Shown here: one piece after another, positions 1-7,379 of the stretch
How the letters are laid out: every line of letters begins with the position of its first letter
Numbering within the stretch: the first letter of the stretch is position 1
NCBI GenBank assembly: GCA_946886245.1
Contig: CAMPIF010000022.1
Coordinates: 1 to 19,033 of the forward strand
Length of the DNA stretch: 19,033 nucleotides
Reading direction: 5' to 3'
DNA from: Ectopseudomonas composti
GTDB lineage: Bacteria > Pseudomonadota > Gammaproteobacteria > Pseudomonadales > Pseudomonadaceae
Notes under the pieces: model-generated
Seen by the model: the letters and a program-made list of their open reading frames with translations, nothing else
What the model was told of the DNA's origin: nothing
Databases searched by the model: none
Position numbers and translations under genes: made by a program

Positions 1-131
1 GCTACCTGGTTCTGCAGGGCGTTTCCCCGGCTCAGCTGGAGCTGGTTTCCTACGGCGAAGAGCGTCCGGTTGCCACTGGCAACGACGAGCAGTCCTGGGC
101 TCAGAACCGTCGCGTAGAGCTGCGTAAGTAA
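1..131 (+). CDS. pal: Peptidoglycan-associated lipoprotein Pal (OprL), C-terminal end only
   Basis: The window opens inside this gene. The reading frame starts at base 3 and ends at TAA 129-131, giving about 42 residues. The tail contains [18 protein letters not shown] and ends NRRVELRK, which is the typical end of the OmpA-like peptidoglycan-binding domain of Pal. Pal is an outer-membrane lipoprotein of the Tol-Pal system that ties the envelope together during division. The stop lies only 6 bases before the cpoB start, consistent with the usual tol-pal-cpoB operon. The N-terminus and the lipobox are outside the window. Confidence 0.93.
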
Positions 132-137
132 GCTGCC

Positions 138-950
138 ATGCGAGATTGCCGCCGTATCCTGACCCTTCTGACACTCGCCTTGCCGCTCGCGGCAATGGCG
201 GAGGTTCCCGTACTGGAAAGCAGCTCCATGCAACAGGGCAGCAGCTATCCACCGGCGGGTTATGGTACGGCCGGCGCCTCTGCCGGAGCGGGTGCGCAAG
301 CACCCGCTTCTGCGCAGGGTATGCTGTTCAACCAGCTCCAGCAGATGCAGCAGGAAATTGCGCAACTGCGTGGCATGGTCGAGGAGCAGCAAAATGAAAT
401 CCAGCGCCTCAAGCAGGAAGGCCTGGAGCGTTACCAGGATCTGGACCAACGCATTTCTTCCGGTGTTGCTGCCGGTGGAGCTCCTGCACAGCATTCAGCC
501 GATGGCGCGGTAAGCGCCAATGGCACCCCGACGCCCCCTGCAGCGCAGCAGCAGGCCAGCGCCGAGCCGGGTGATCCGGCCAAGGAAAAACTCTACTACG
601 ACGCCGCCTTTGACCTGATCAAGGCCAAGGATTTCGACAAGGCCTCGCAGGCATTCGCAGCCTTTCTCAATCGCTATCCCAACAGCCAGTACGCAGGTAA
701 CGCGCAGTACTGGTTGGGCGAAGTGAATCTGGCCAAGGGCGACCTGCAGGCAGCCGGCCAGGCCTTCGCCAAGGTCAGCCAGGCCTATCCGAGCCACGCC
801 AAGGTACCGGATTCACTGTTCAAGCTGGCCGATGTCGAGCGTCGCCTGGGTCACAACGACAAGGCCCGTGGCATCCTTCAGCAAGTCATCGCGCAGTACC
901 CGGGTAGCTCGGCCGCTCAACTGGCCCAGCGTGATCTGCAGCGGCTGTAA
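138..950 (+). CDS. cpoB: Cell division coordinator CpoB (YbgF), Tol-Pal associated TPR protein
   Basis: A 270-residue periplasmic protein that links Tol-Pal function to peptidoglycan synthesis at the septum. Residues 1-21 form a signal peptide (basic start, hydrophobic core, AMA before the predicted cut at A21/E22). A Gln/Glu-rich coiled coil follows at about residues 63-105 (trimerisation region of the family). A low-complexity Ala/Pro/Gln linker precedes tetratricopeptide repeats from about residue 147 to the end, with YWLGEVNLAKGD-type helices. Length and domain order are normal for YbgF. It sits 6 bases after pal and is followed by a strong terminator at 966-991, so it closes the tol-pal operon. 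Confidence 0.95.
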   Translation: MRDCRRILTLLTLALPLAAMAEVPVLESSSMQQGSSYPPAGYGTAGASAGAGAQAPASAQGMLFNQLQQMQQEIAQLRGMVEEQQNEIQRLKQEGLERYQDLDQRISSGVAAGGAPAQHSADGAVSANGTPTPPAAQQQASAEPGDPAKEKLYYDAAFDLIKAKDFDKASQAFAAFLNRYPNSQYAGNAQYWLGEVNLAKGDLQAAGQAFAKVSQAYPSHAKVPDSLFKLADVERRLGHNDKARGILQQVIAQYPGSSAAQLAQRDLQRL

Positions 951-965
951 GCCGTACGTTGACGA

Positions 966-991
966 AAAACCCGCGCCCGTCGCGGGTTTTT
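966..991 (+). terminator. Rho-independent terminator after cpoB
   Basis: A 10-bp perfect stem (AAAACCCGCG at 966-975 pairing with CGCGGGTTTT at 981-990) with a 5-base loop CCCGT runs into a T run. It lies 15 bases after the cpoB stop and should end the tol-pal-cpoB transcript, which separates it from queE. Confidence 0.9.
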
Positions 992-992
992 C

Positions 993-1021
993 TTATCTGG
1001 CATCGCGTGATCCATTAGAAT
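993..1021 (+). promoter_or_regulatory. Possible sigma70 promoter for queE-queC
   Basis: A TAGAAT hexamer at 1016-1021 resembles a -10 box. The -35 candidate 17 bp upstream (TTATCT, 993-998) is weak. It is placed between the cpoB terminator and queE, where a new promoter is needed, which is the main reason to list it. Confidence 0.3.
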
Positions 1022-1164
1022 GCGCGGCGGCTCAGGTGGCAGGGTTTCAGCTCGGCTGATGTCCTTGTCGCCGCGCCTTGTCGAACGTCGGCCGCTGCCG
1101 GCGTTCCTGTCTTTCCACGCAACGGAGGCGGATGGCCTGTTTCGTCATCACGCTCGTGGCTACC

Positions 1165-1812
1165 ATGCAAGAAACCCTGCGCATCACCGAGATTTTCTAT
1201 TCGCTGCAGGGGGAGACGCGTACCGCTGGCTTGCCAACGGTATTCGTGCGCCTTACCGGCTGTCCCCTGCGCTGTCAGTACTGTGATACCGCCTATGCCT
1301 TCAGTGGTGGCGAAATCGTCACGCTGGACAGCGTCCTCGACCAAGTGGCCGCCTATCGCCCGCGTTACGTCTGTGTCACCGGCGGTGAGCCGCTGGCTCA
1401 GCCCAACTGCATTGCCTTGCTCACGCGCCTGTGCGACGCCGGCTACGAGGTATCGCTGGAAACCAGTGGCGCGCTCGATGTTTCTGCGGTCGATCCCCGG
1501 GTCAGCAAGGTGCTGGATCTGAAGACGCCTGGCTCTGCCGAAGTGCAGCGCAATCGCTACGAGAACATCCAGTGGCTGACACGCAACGATCAGGTCAAGT
1601 TCGTTATCTGCTCGCGCGAGGACTACGACTGGGCGGTATCCAAGCTGATCGAGTACGACCTGGCTGGCCGAGCCGGCGAAGTGCTGTTCTCGCCCAGTCA
1701 CAAACAGGTCGATGCGCGTGCGCTGGCCGATTGGATCGTGACCGACAACCTGCCAGTACGCCTGCAGTTGCAGCTGCACAAGATTCTCTGGAACGATGAG
1801 CCGGGACACTGA
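1165..1812 (+). CDS. queE: 7-carboxy-7-deazaguanine synthase QueE
   Basis: A radical SAM enzyme of queuosine biosynthesis that converts 6-carboxy-tetrahydropterin to 7-carboxy-7-deazaguanine. The 215-residue product starts [17 protein letters not shown], the usual beginning of pseudomonad QueE; a longer frame from 1078 or 1132 adds residues not seen in the family, so ATG 1165 is chosen although its ribosome site is weak. The radical SAM cysteines are C33, C37 and C40 in [16 protein letters not shown]. The glycine motif VTGGEPL and the KTPGS segment are also present. The stop is 2 bases before queC, so the two genes are co-transcribed. Confidence 0.94.
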   Translation: MQETLRITEIFYSLQGETRTAGLPTVFVRLTGCPLRCQYCDTAYAFSGGEIVTLDSVLDQVAAYRPRYVCVTGGEPLAQPNCIALLTRLCDAGYEVSLETSGALDVSAVDPRVSKVLDLKTPGSAEVQRNRYENIQWLTRNDQVKFVICSREDYDWAVSKLIEYDLAGRAGEVLFSPSHKQVDARALADWIVTDNLPVRLQLQLHKILWNDEPGH

Positions 1813-1814
1813 AC

Positions 1815-2489
1815 ATGAACGACAAGAAAGCAGTCATCCTCCTTTCCGGCGGCCTGGACTCGGCCACCGTGGTAGCCATGGCCAAGGCCGAGGGTTACAG
1901 CTGCTACAGCATGAGTTTCGATTACGGCCAGCGCCATCGCGCCGAGTTGCAGGCAGCCGAGCGTGTGGCGCGGCAGTTGGGTGTAGTCGAGCACAAGGTG
2001 ATCGGCCTGAACCTCAACGGCATCGGCGGTTCGGCGTTGACCGACAGCAGCATCGCCGTGCCGGAGTCCCCGACCGAGGGCATTCCTGCGACCTATGTGC
2101 CGGCGCGCAATACCGTGTTTCTGGCGCTCGCACTGGGCTGGGCCGAGGTGCTCGATGCGCGCGAGATCTTCATTGGCGTCAACGCAGTGGATTACTCGGG
2201 CTACCCGGATTGCCGCCCCGAGTTCGTCGACGCCTTCGAGCGTATGGCCAACCTGGCGACCAAGGCGGGTGTGGAGGGGCAGGGCTTCACCATTCGCGCG
2301 CCGCTGCAGCAGATGAGCAAGGGTGAGATCATCCAGGCTGGTATGCGCCTGGGTGTCGATTATGCGCTCACGGTCTCCTGCTACCAGGCCGATGATGATG
2401 GCCGCGCCTGTGGCAAGTGTGACAGCTGCCGCCTGCGTGCAGCTGGTTTCGCCGCAGCCGGTGTGCCTGATGCAACGCGCTACTTCTGA
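1815..2489 (+). CDS. queC: 7-cyano-7-deazaguanine synthase QueC
   Basis: An ATP-dependent enzyme that turns 7-carboxy-7-deazaguanine into preQ0, the next step after QueE in queuosine synthesis. It is 224 residues long, the normal family size. The P-loop-like SGGLDS motif is at residues 11-16, FDYGQRH and the YVPARNT substrate region follow, and the zinc-binding cysteines are C189, C199, C202 and C205 near the C-terminus. It follows queE with a 2-base gap and precedes tRNA-Lys. No lesion seen. Confidence 0.96.
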   Translation: MNDKKAVILLSGGLDSATVVAMAKAEGYSCYSMSFDYGQRHRAELQAAERVARQLGVVEHKVIGLNLNGIGGSALTDSSIAVPESPTEGIPATYVPARNTVFLALALGWAEVLDAREIFIGVNAVDYSGYPDCRPEFVDAFERMANLATKAGVEGQGFTIRAPLQQMSKGEIIQAGMRLGVDYALTVSCYQADDDGRACGKCDSCRLRAAGFAAAGVPDATRYF

Positions 2490-2507
2490 AAAAGTTTTCG
2501 TGAAGTG

Positions 2508-2535
2508 TTGATTTCCTGAATTAAATCAGTATCAT
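2508..2535 (+). promoter_or_regulatory. tRNA-Lys promoter
   Basis: TTGATT (2508-2513) and TATCAT (2530-2535) are separated by 16 bp and placed 12 bp before the tRNA 5' end. A GC-rich discriminator (GCGCC, 2536-2540) follows the -10 box, as is common for stable RNA promoters under stringent control. Confidence 0.65.
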
Positions 2536-2547
2536 GCGCCTCGCGTT

Positions 2548-2623
2548 GGGTCGTTAGCTCAGTTGGTAGAGCAGTTGGCTTTTAACCAATTGGTCGTAGG
2601 TTCGAATCCTACACGACCCACCA
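2548..2623 (+). tRNA. tRNA-Lys (anticodon UUU)
   Basis: A 76-base cloverleaf. The acceptor stem GGGTCGT pairs with ACGACCC, followed by A and an encoded CCA (2621-2623). The D arm contains AGCTCAGTTGGTAGAGC, the anticodon loop CTTTTAA (2579-2585) gives anticodon TTT at 2581-2583, and the T arm is GTAGGTTCGAATCCTAC. In P. aeruginosa the tRNA-Lys after queC is a known genomic-island integration site (PAPI-2 type); here it borders the accessory block. Confidence 0.98.
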
Positions 2624-2717
2624 GATCTAAAAGGGTGGCTGCAACCTGTCATACACTGTACGCCTAGGGCCCGCTTGTGGTGAAAACAGTTTGGTTGCAG
2701 GCTCTCGACTCATACAG

Positions 2718-2747
2718 AAAGTCCGACTGAAAAGTCGGACTTTTTCG
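2718..2747 (+). terminator. Terminator of the tRNA-Lys transcript
   Basis: An 11-bp perfect stem (AAAGTCCGACT 2718-2728 with AGTCGGACTTT 2733-2743), a GAAA loop and a T run (2741-2745). It lies about 95 bases beyond the tRNA. It also faces the minus-strand operon end and may work weakly in that direction, where the T run is only 3 bases. Confidence 0.85.
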
Positions 2748-2800
2748 TTTCTGGGACTCAGAAGCCTTCTGTCTTCGCGCGCAAGCGAAGCCTTGGATCC

Positions 2801-3201
2801 TCACCAAGCTGTGTGCATTCGTACAATTTGACGCCAGGCGCCTGTGCGAACGAGCCCGGCGACACCCCCTTCAGCCCAGGGGCCAGCCTTTTCACCCAGC
2901 AAGCGTGGCGCAATGTCAGGCAGGAGCTCGTCGACTAATCCGGCCCTGATCAGCGCTCCGCCCAGGCGAGCCCGCGCTTCGACGAACAGGTCGTGGACGG
3001 AGCGCTTGCAAAGCGCCTTCATCAACTCCTACAGCATCTCGTGATCGTCGCTGGCCAGATGATTCAGCCCTCACCCAGGACACAGCCTACATGAGGTTTG
3101 GGGGCTGTAACGTCCCCGCTTAGCCAGCTCCAGAGCAGCGCCGACAATTCATCGCGATGATCGATGCTTGCGCTGGTGAGGCCGGGCAGGGCGCTTTGTG
3201 C
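2801..3201 (-). pseudogene. Decayed RibD-like deaminase/reductase, probable toxE remnant
   Basis: Two broken pieces lie just after toxC on the same strand. Piece one (3201-3064) reads DELSALLWSWL then TAPKPHVGCVLGEG and stops at TGA 3064-3066; the PxPxVGCV pattern is the start of the RibD deaminase domain. Piece two, in another frame (about 3064-2801), carries an in-frame TAG and then VHDLFVEARARLGGALIRAG and VDELLPDIAPRLLGEK, matching the C-terminal reductase domain of RibD (VEAGxTLAGA, LVDELxxYxAPKLLG). RibD is about 360 residues, so over 200 codons including the zinc-binding deaminase core are missing. No good start codon remains. In B. glumae toxE, the last gene of toxABCDE, encodes a RibD-like protein, so this is read as its relic. 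Reading of piece two is strong; piece one is shorter and less sure. Confidence 0.75.
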
Positions 3202-3233
3202 CTAGGGGGCGATTTCCCCTTCAGGCTGCCGTT

Positions 3234-4922
3234 TCAGGGTTGCGCCTCGATGGGGTACAAATGCCCATCGTAGGAGCTGGCGATGAACGCCTGCGTCTCC
3301 GGTGAGTAGGTGATGCAAGAGATGCCGCTGGTGGTCGGTTTGCGCTGGGTGATCCAGCGCTGTGTTTCCAGGTCGAATAACGCCACCGTACCACCATAGC
3401 TGCCGGTGGCGATCAGCTTACGATCCGGCGAAGCAGCGATGCATTTCACCGAATGCAGATGCGGGGTTTTGAATACTTCGCTCTTGCCGGTACGCCACAA
3501 GCGCAGCTTGAGATCCCGGCCCACGCTGGCGAACCCACCATCGATGGTGGTGCAAGCATTGGAGATGCGTTCATGGGCAAGCTCGCTATAGGCGTGTTCG
3601 GTGAAATCGGAAATTCGGTGGAATGCGGCGGCCCTGTTGGCGCAAACGCTGAAGAGGAACTCTTCGTCGGCGGATATGCCTTTGATGGCGTTATCGTGCA
3701 TCAGGATCTCGCTCTGATAGGCCACCTCGCCCTCGTGATTTAGGGCAAACACCAGGGCTTCACCCGTGTAGGTGCCGATTGTCGCGTGCGGCTGGCCGTC
3801 ACGAAGGAATGCTGCGCCGCAGTTGAGTGGCGAGCGATGCTGATAAATCAGCTTGCCGGTCACCGCATCGAACACCTGGCCCATCTGGCCGCCGGTGAGA
3901 ACGGCGTCTTCAAACGGCAGCAGGAAGTTGCACAAGCTGCCGATCAGTGTGCTCGGCTTGCCGTTCACCATGAGCAGGCCGGCGTCACCGATCGCGTAGG
4001 TATCGCCCTGATGCACGAGAACGGCATTGAGGCTGATGGCCTGCTCGATGCCTGCGAGCTCCCACTCGTTAGTGATGTGATTCCATACAGCGTATGACGA
4101 GCCGAAGGTGACGAAGGCGATACGCCGCTCGCCCAGGAAGGTGCAGCTTCGCGGCCAGATGAGGTTGGGTAGAGAGCTCTCGGCGAGCTTTCTCAATTGA
4201 CCGTGCTCGAGTGCCTGCCAGAGAACCACCGAGCGATCATAGCTGAGACTGATCAGCTGGCGTTTCTGGTCGTCCCAGACGACTCGCTTGATACCCGCAG
4301 CATGGGCCTGATGACAATGCTTGCCCGCCTTGTCGATGACGGTCAGGCTTCCTTTGTCGTCACCCGCGAAGATAGTGCCGTCACTGGTCAGGGCTATGGT
4401 ATCGGTTTCCACGCCGCCCAAATCGATGTTCTCGATGTGGACGCCGCTCTGAACGTCCCAGCGGCGAATGGTGCCGTCGTCGCTGCTGGAAATCAGGCTG
4501 GCACCGTCGGCGGCCCAGCTCACCGAGATGACATCGGCCTCGTGGCCGCGTAGCACATGACGGCATTGGCCGCTGGCGACATCGAACAGGCGGATGGTGT
4601 GGTCGCGTGAGCAGGTGGAGACAGTGTCGCCGGCTGGGTTGAAGACGGCCATTTCGACATCGTCCTCGTGTCCGATGAGCGCAGCTTTCAAACGCATGCT
4701 CGGGACTTCCCAGATACGGGCGCTGTAGTCGCTGCTGGCACTAACCAGAAGCCTGCCGTCCTGGCTGAAGGCGCATTGATTGGCGAGGTGATCGTGGAAG
4801 ACCTGATGGATGGCTTGCTTGGTTTGAGCGTCCCACAGGATGACTTGATTGTCATAACCTGCGGTGGCGATGTAGCGCTCCTGGTAACTGGCGATACCGC
4901 TGATCGGGGCGAAATGTTTCAT
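3234..4922 (-). CDS. toxC: WD40-repeat protein, ToxC-like
   Basis: A 562-residue protein built almost entirely of WD40 blades, with clear repeats such as DNQVILWDAQ, DYSARIWEV, DHTIRLFDV and DGTIRRWDV in the first 170 residues and weaker ones to the end (GGTVALFDLE near the C-terminus). The length suits two seven-blade propellers. No signal peptide or membrane segment is seen, so it is likely cytosolic. Start: ATG 4922 has GAGGAG seven bases upstream; the GTG at 4925 is too close to that site. It is 18 bases after toxB. A WD-repeat protein next to GTP cyclohydrolase II, an FGE-fold protein and a methyltransferase is the toxoflavin toxC signature. Its biochemical role is not settled as far as I know; scaffolding or lyase-like roles are possible. 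The symbol rests mainly on context. Confidence 0.8.
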   Translation of the reverse strand: MKHFAPISGIASYQERYIATAGYDNQVILWDAQTKQAIHQVFHDHLANQCAFSQDGRLLVSASSDYSARIWEVPSMRLKAALIGHEDDVEMAVFNPAGDTVSTCSRDHTIRLFDVASGQCRHVLRGHEADVISVSWAADGASLISSSDDGTIRRWDVQSGVHIENIDLGGVETDTIALTSDGTIFAGDDKGSLTVIDKAGKHCHQAHAAGIKRVVWDDQKRQLISLSYDRSVVLWQALEHGQLRKLAESSLPNLIWPRSCTFLGERRIAFVTFGSSYAVWNHITNEWELAGIEQAISLNAVLVHQGDTYAIGDAGLLMVNGKPSTLIGSLCNFLLPFEDAVLTGGQMGQVFDAVTGKLIYQHRSPLNCGAAFLRDGQPHATIGTYTGEALVFALNHEGEVAYQSEILMHDNAIKGISADEEFLFSVCANRAAAFHRISDFTEHAYSELAHERISNACTTIDGGFASVGRDLKLRLWRTGKSEVFKTPHLHSVKCIAASPDRKLIATGSYGGTVALFDLETQRWITQRKPTTSGISCITYSPETQAFIASSYDGHLYPIEAQP

Positions 4923-4940
4923 CACAGAACTCCTCGCATA

Positions 4941-5546
4941 TCAAACCGAAAGATCGAGTTTGATGGTGTGATTTTTTTTCTGGGCCTTGGCCAGCAGATA
5001 GTTACGGTTGTGCTCGGTCACGAAGATTCCCGTTGGAATCACCTCGTCAATCTGCAATCCGAATGCTTGCAAGGCTTCGACTTTTTCCGGGTTGTTGGTC
5101 ATCAAGCGACAGCGCTTCACACCCAGTGCTGTGAGCATCTGCGCAGCAGCGGTGAAATTGCGACCGTCATCGGGGAAGCTCAGTTGGCGATTGGCCTCGA
5201 AGGTATCCAGACCGCCATCCTGAAGGCGATAAGCGGCCAGCTTGGCGTACAGCCCGATACCCCGTCCCTCCTGGCGTAGATAGAGCAGTACGCCGCCCTC
5301 TTCGGTCATCCGCTCAAGGGCTTCGTGCAACTGGGCACCGCAGTCGCAGCGATGGGAGCCGAAAATGTCGCCCGTCAGGCATTCGGAGTGAATTCTGACC
5401 AGAGGCGATTCTTGTTCCAGAGAGCCCATGACGATAGCGACATGTTCTTCGGGTGTTTCAAATCCATCGAAGGAAAAGAACTTTCCTACATAGCCATTGG
5501 AAAGGATGGGGATTTCGACGAAGTTCTTTACATGGCATGCGCACAT
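4941..5546 (-). CDS. toxB: GTP cyclohydrolase II, ToxB-like paralogue of RibA
   Basis: Opens GTP to 2,5-diamino-6-ribosylamino-4(3H)-pyrimidinone phosphate with loss of formate, the first step shared by riboflavin and toxoflavin. The 201-residue protein has the zinc ligands C56, C67 and C69 in [17 protein letters not shown], the catalytic RQEGRGIGL motif at 91-99, the GTP-binding EANRQL segment and [10 protein letters not shown]. It lacks the DHBP synthase domain of bifunctional RibBA. It lies in an operon with ToxA-, ToxD- and ToxC-like genes (45 bases after toxD, 18 before toxC), not with rib genes, so it is called toxB rather than ribA. All catalytic residues I can check are present. Confidence 0.88.
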   Translation of the reverse strand: MCACHVKNFVEIPILSNGYVGKFFSFDGFETPEEHVAIVMGSLEQESPLVRIHSECLTGDIFGSHRCDCGAQLHEALERMTEEGGVLLYLRQEGRGIGLYAKLAAYRLQDGGLDTFEANRQLSFPDDGRNFTAAAQMLTALGVKRCRLMTNNPEKVEALQAFGLQIDEVIPTGIFVTEHNRNYLLAKAQKKNHTIKLDLSV

Positions 5547-5591
5547 GGCGAATCTCTCATGAAGCAGGGAACGGACTATTGGCTGTCTGGC

Positions 5592-6599
5592 TCAGAGACT
5601 CTCAGCAAGGCGCAAGCCCATCACGTAGATAGCTCTGGGAAACTTTCCATGACGTCTCGTGGAGCGCGCTAGATCCCGGAAACGGGAAAAGCTCCCGCCA
5701 CGGGCGATCCGATGGGGGCCCACGACACAGAGCAGATCGTCGGTTACCCGTTCTCCTCCAGGGTAGGGGCGGTAGTCGTCGGCGACGTATTCCTCGACAT
5801 TGCCGGCCATGTCCAGGCAACCAAAGGGTGAGGCGCCGCAGGCGAACATGCCTACAGGGGTGGTATGCAACAGGCCGGCCTCGGCAGTATTCGCATGATC
5901 CGCCAAGAAGCGCTCTCCCCAGGGGTACTCGAGGTTCCCTGGCCCGGCAGAGGCGTACTCCCATTCAGCTTCGCTGGGCAGACGAAAGGACCGTCCGGTC
6001 TTCTCCGCCACCCAGTCGGCATAGCAGTCAGCATCCTCAGCACGCAAACCGCTGACCGGATGATTGGCCTGCTCAGCGGGATAGCGCCCGAGAAACCAGC
6101 TGTCAGGTATACGCTGCTCGCCACTTTCCCGTAGAAAGATTCGATACTCCAGATTGGTTACCGGATAACGTGCGATCCGGTACGGCTCGAGGTGCACGCG
6201 ATGGCGTGGTGTCTCCTTGATGATCCATCTGCGATCGAGATTGAGATCCGCCAACTGATCCATGACAGCGTCCAGCTCGGTGGTATCCAGGCCTATGTAC
6301 ACCTCACCGGCAGGCACATCGATCATCTGTGGCGCCAACGGATCCAGACGTGGATCACCGTACAAGGCGAGCAGGCGCCCGGCCTCATGTCGCCGTGCCA
6401 GTGGCTCGTCTTGGCTTTCCAGCAGTGCTACCAGGCGCTCGGTATTGAGCTGGGCCAGGGCACGGAATTCATCTACCGGTAGAAGCAGTTCACGCGTGGT
6501 GGTGTAAGCGTCGGGAAGCCCCAGCAACGCTCGATCACTTAGTTTCGGCGAGGCTTTTGCCAAGAAAGGGGGGGAGTGGAAATGCTTTTCCATTGCCAT
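5592..6599 (-). CDS. toxD: FGE/SUMF1-fold protein, ToxD-like
   Basis: A 335-residue protein with an N-terminal segment (1-90) and a formylglycine-generating-enzyme-like domain from about 92 to the end. Family marks are YPVTNLEYRIF (145-154), HPVSGLRAEDADCYADW (180-196), FRLPSEAEWEYA (205-216), YPWGE (225-229), CLDMAGNVEEYVADD (261-275) and RGGSFSRF (300-307). The copper-binding cysteine pair of true FGEs, which follows RGGSW, is absent here (SRFRDLARSTRR instead), so it should not mature sulfatases and no sulfatase gene is nearby. In toxoflavin clusters toxD encodes this fold and acts in the middle of the pathway. It lies 42 bases after toxA. An iron-dependent oxidase role like EgtB relatives is possible but unproved. 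Confidence 0.82.
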   Translation of the reverse strand: MAMEKHFHSPPFLAKASPKLSDRALLGLPDAYTTTRELLLPVDEFRALAQLNTERLVALLESQDEPLARRHEAGRLLALYGDPRLDPLAPQMIDVPAGEVYIGLDTTELDAVMDQLADLNLDRRWIIKETPRHRVHLEPYRIARYPVTNLEYRIFLRESGEQRIPDSWFLGRYPAEQANHPVSGLRAEDADCYADWVAEKTGRSFRLPSEAEWEYASAGPGNLEYPWGERFLADHANTAEAGLLHTTPVGMFACGASPFGCLDMAGNVEEYVADDYRPYPGGERVTDDLLCVVGPHRIARGGSFSRFRDLARSTRRHGKFPRAIYVMGLRLAESL

Positions 6600-6641
6600 C
6601 TTATCGCGCCTATTGAATTGAATTCAGACACCGGCGGTGGT

Positions 6642-7379
6642 TTAAAGCCGGCCGCTCAAACCGGTCTGCAGGCAGTTATCCTGGAATCTGTCCCAAAAGC
6701 CCGGGGTATAACGTTTGATATCGCTCTCGAGGAGCAAGGGTTTTTGCCAATGAACATCGCGAAGTCCAGCGTCGACCATTACCGCTTCATAGTCTTCACG
6801 GCGCCAGCGGAAGAAGGTAAAGGGGCTGGGTGGGATGGTGACGAACTCGGCCTGATGGCGAAATCCTTCGGCCCAAGGCTCTTCGGTCAGAACATTGACT
6901 CCGTAACGGGTGAAGTTTCCATTGGCCAACTGGAAGTCCGGTTCGACCGTATAGGCAACCAGGCGTCCTGAAGGTTTCAAGTTGTTTACCACGGTTTTGA
7001 ACATCTTTCTCATGTCGTCTAGGGAATCGGCATAATTGAACAGCCACGCCGCCATTACCATGTCAAACTTTCCGAACGACTCCATGTTGCATACATTTCG
7101 GACATGGAATTCAATAGCGTCGCCATTCTCGCTAGACTTCTTGCGCGCAAGGTCGATCATTTTTTCCGAAATATCCACGCCGACCACTCTACTTGCTTCT
7201 TTTTCGAGCAGTTCGCGGCCGAAATAGCCATATCCGCAGGCAAGATCCAGAACGCTCTGGCCTTTCACATCCCCTGCCATATGCATCAGTGTTCGTACTT
7301 CAACCGCACGTTGAGCAGCGGTGTCGGTAAAACTCTCGAAGAGGCCGCCGATCAAGTCGTAGGTTGATTTGTTTTTCAT
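6642..7379 (-). CDS. toxA: SAM-dependent methyltransferase, ToxA-like (azapteridine N-methyltransferase)
   Basis: A 245-residue class I methyltransferase. The SAM-binding motif I VLDLACGYGYFG is at residues 43-54, followed by VVGVDISEKM (motif II, acidic residue for the SAM ribose) and a C-terminal substrate part with PPSPFTFFRWRREDYE. Toxoflavin ToxA is a methyltransferase of this size that performs the last two N-methylations of 1,6-didemethyltoxoflavin. It is the first gene of the minus-strand operon, with toxD 42 bases downstream. Its base composition is lower in G+C than the flanks (45% in one counted 60-base line, 7081-7140, versus 63% in a nadA line), which fits transfer. Without the neighbours it could only be called a generic methyltransferase. 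Confidence 0.82.
   Translation of the reverse strand: MKNKSTYDLIGGLFESFTDTAAQRAVEVRTLMHMAGDVKGQSVLDLACGYGYFGRELLEKEASRVVGVDISEKMIDLARKKSSENGDAIEFHVRNVCNMESFGKFDMVMAAWLFNYADSLDDMRKMFKTVVNNLKPSGRLVAYTVEPDFQLANGNFTRYGVNVLTEEPWAEGFRHQAEFVTIPPSPFTFFRWRREDYEAVMVDAGLRDVHWQKPLLLESDIKRYTPGFWDRFQDNCLQTGLSGRL

Noticed and set aside
992..1164. preQ1 riboswitch before queE
   Set aside because: I see no preQ1-type hairpin/A-rich tail arrangement in this stretch.
1165..2489. queE and queC as part of the azapteridine cluster because both pathways begin with GTP
   Set aside because: They are housekeeping queuosine genes on the opposite strand, with normal neighbours (pal, cpoB, tRNA-Lys) and a terminator plus tRNA between them and the cluster.
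4941..5546. Ordinary riboflavin gene ribA
   Set aside because: The motifs fit RibA, but no other intact riboflavin gene is nearby and it is embedded between methyltransferase, FGE-fold and WD40 genes, which fits ToxB better.
4926..5600. FMN riboswitch or antisense genes over the cyclohydrolase region
   Set aside because: The 45-base gap before toxB is too short for an FMN riboswitch, and plus-strand frames here have no recognisable domains.
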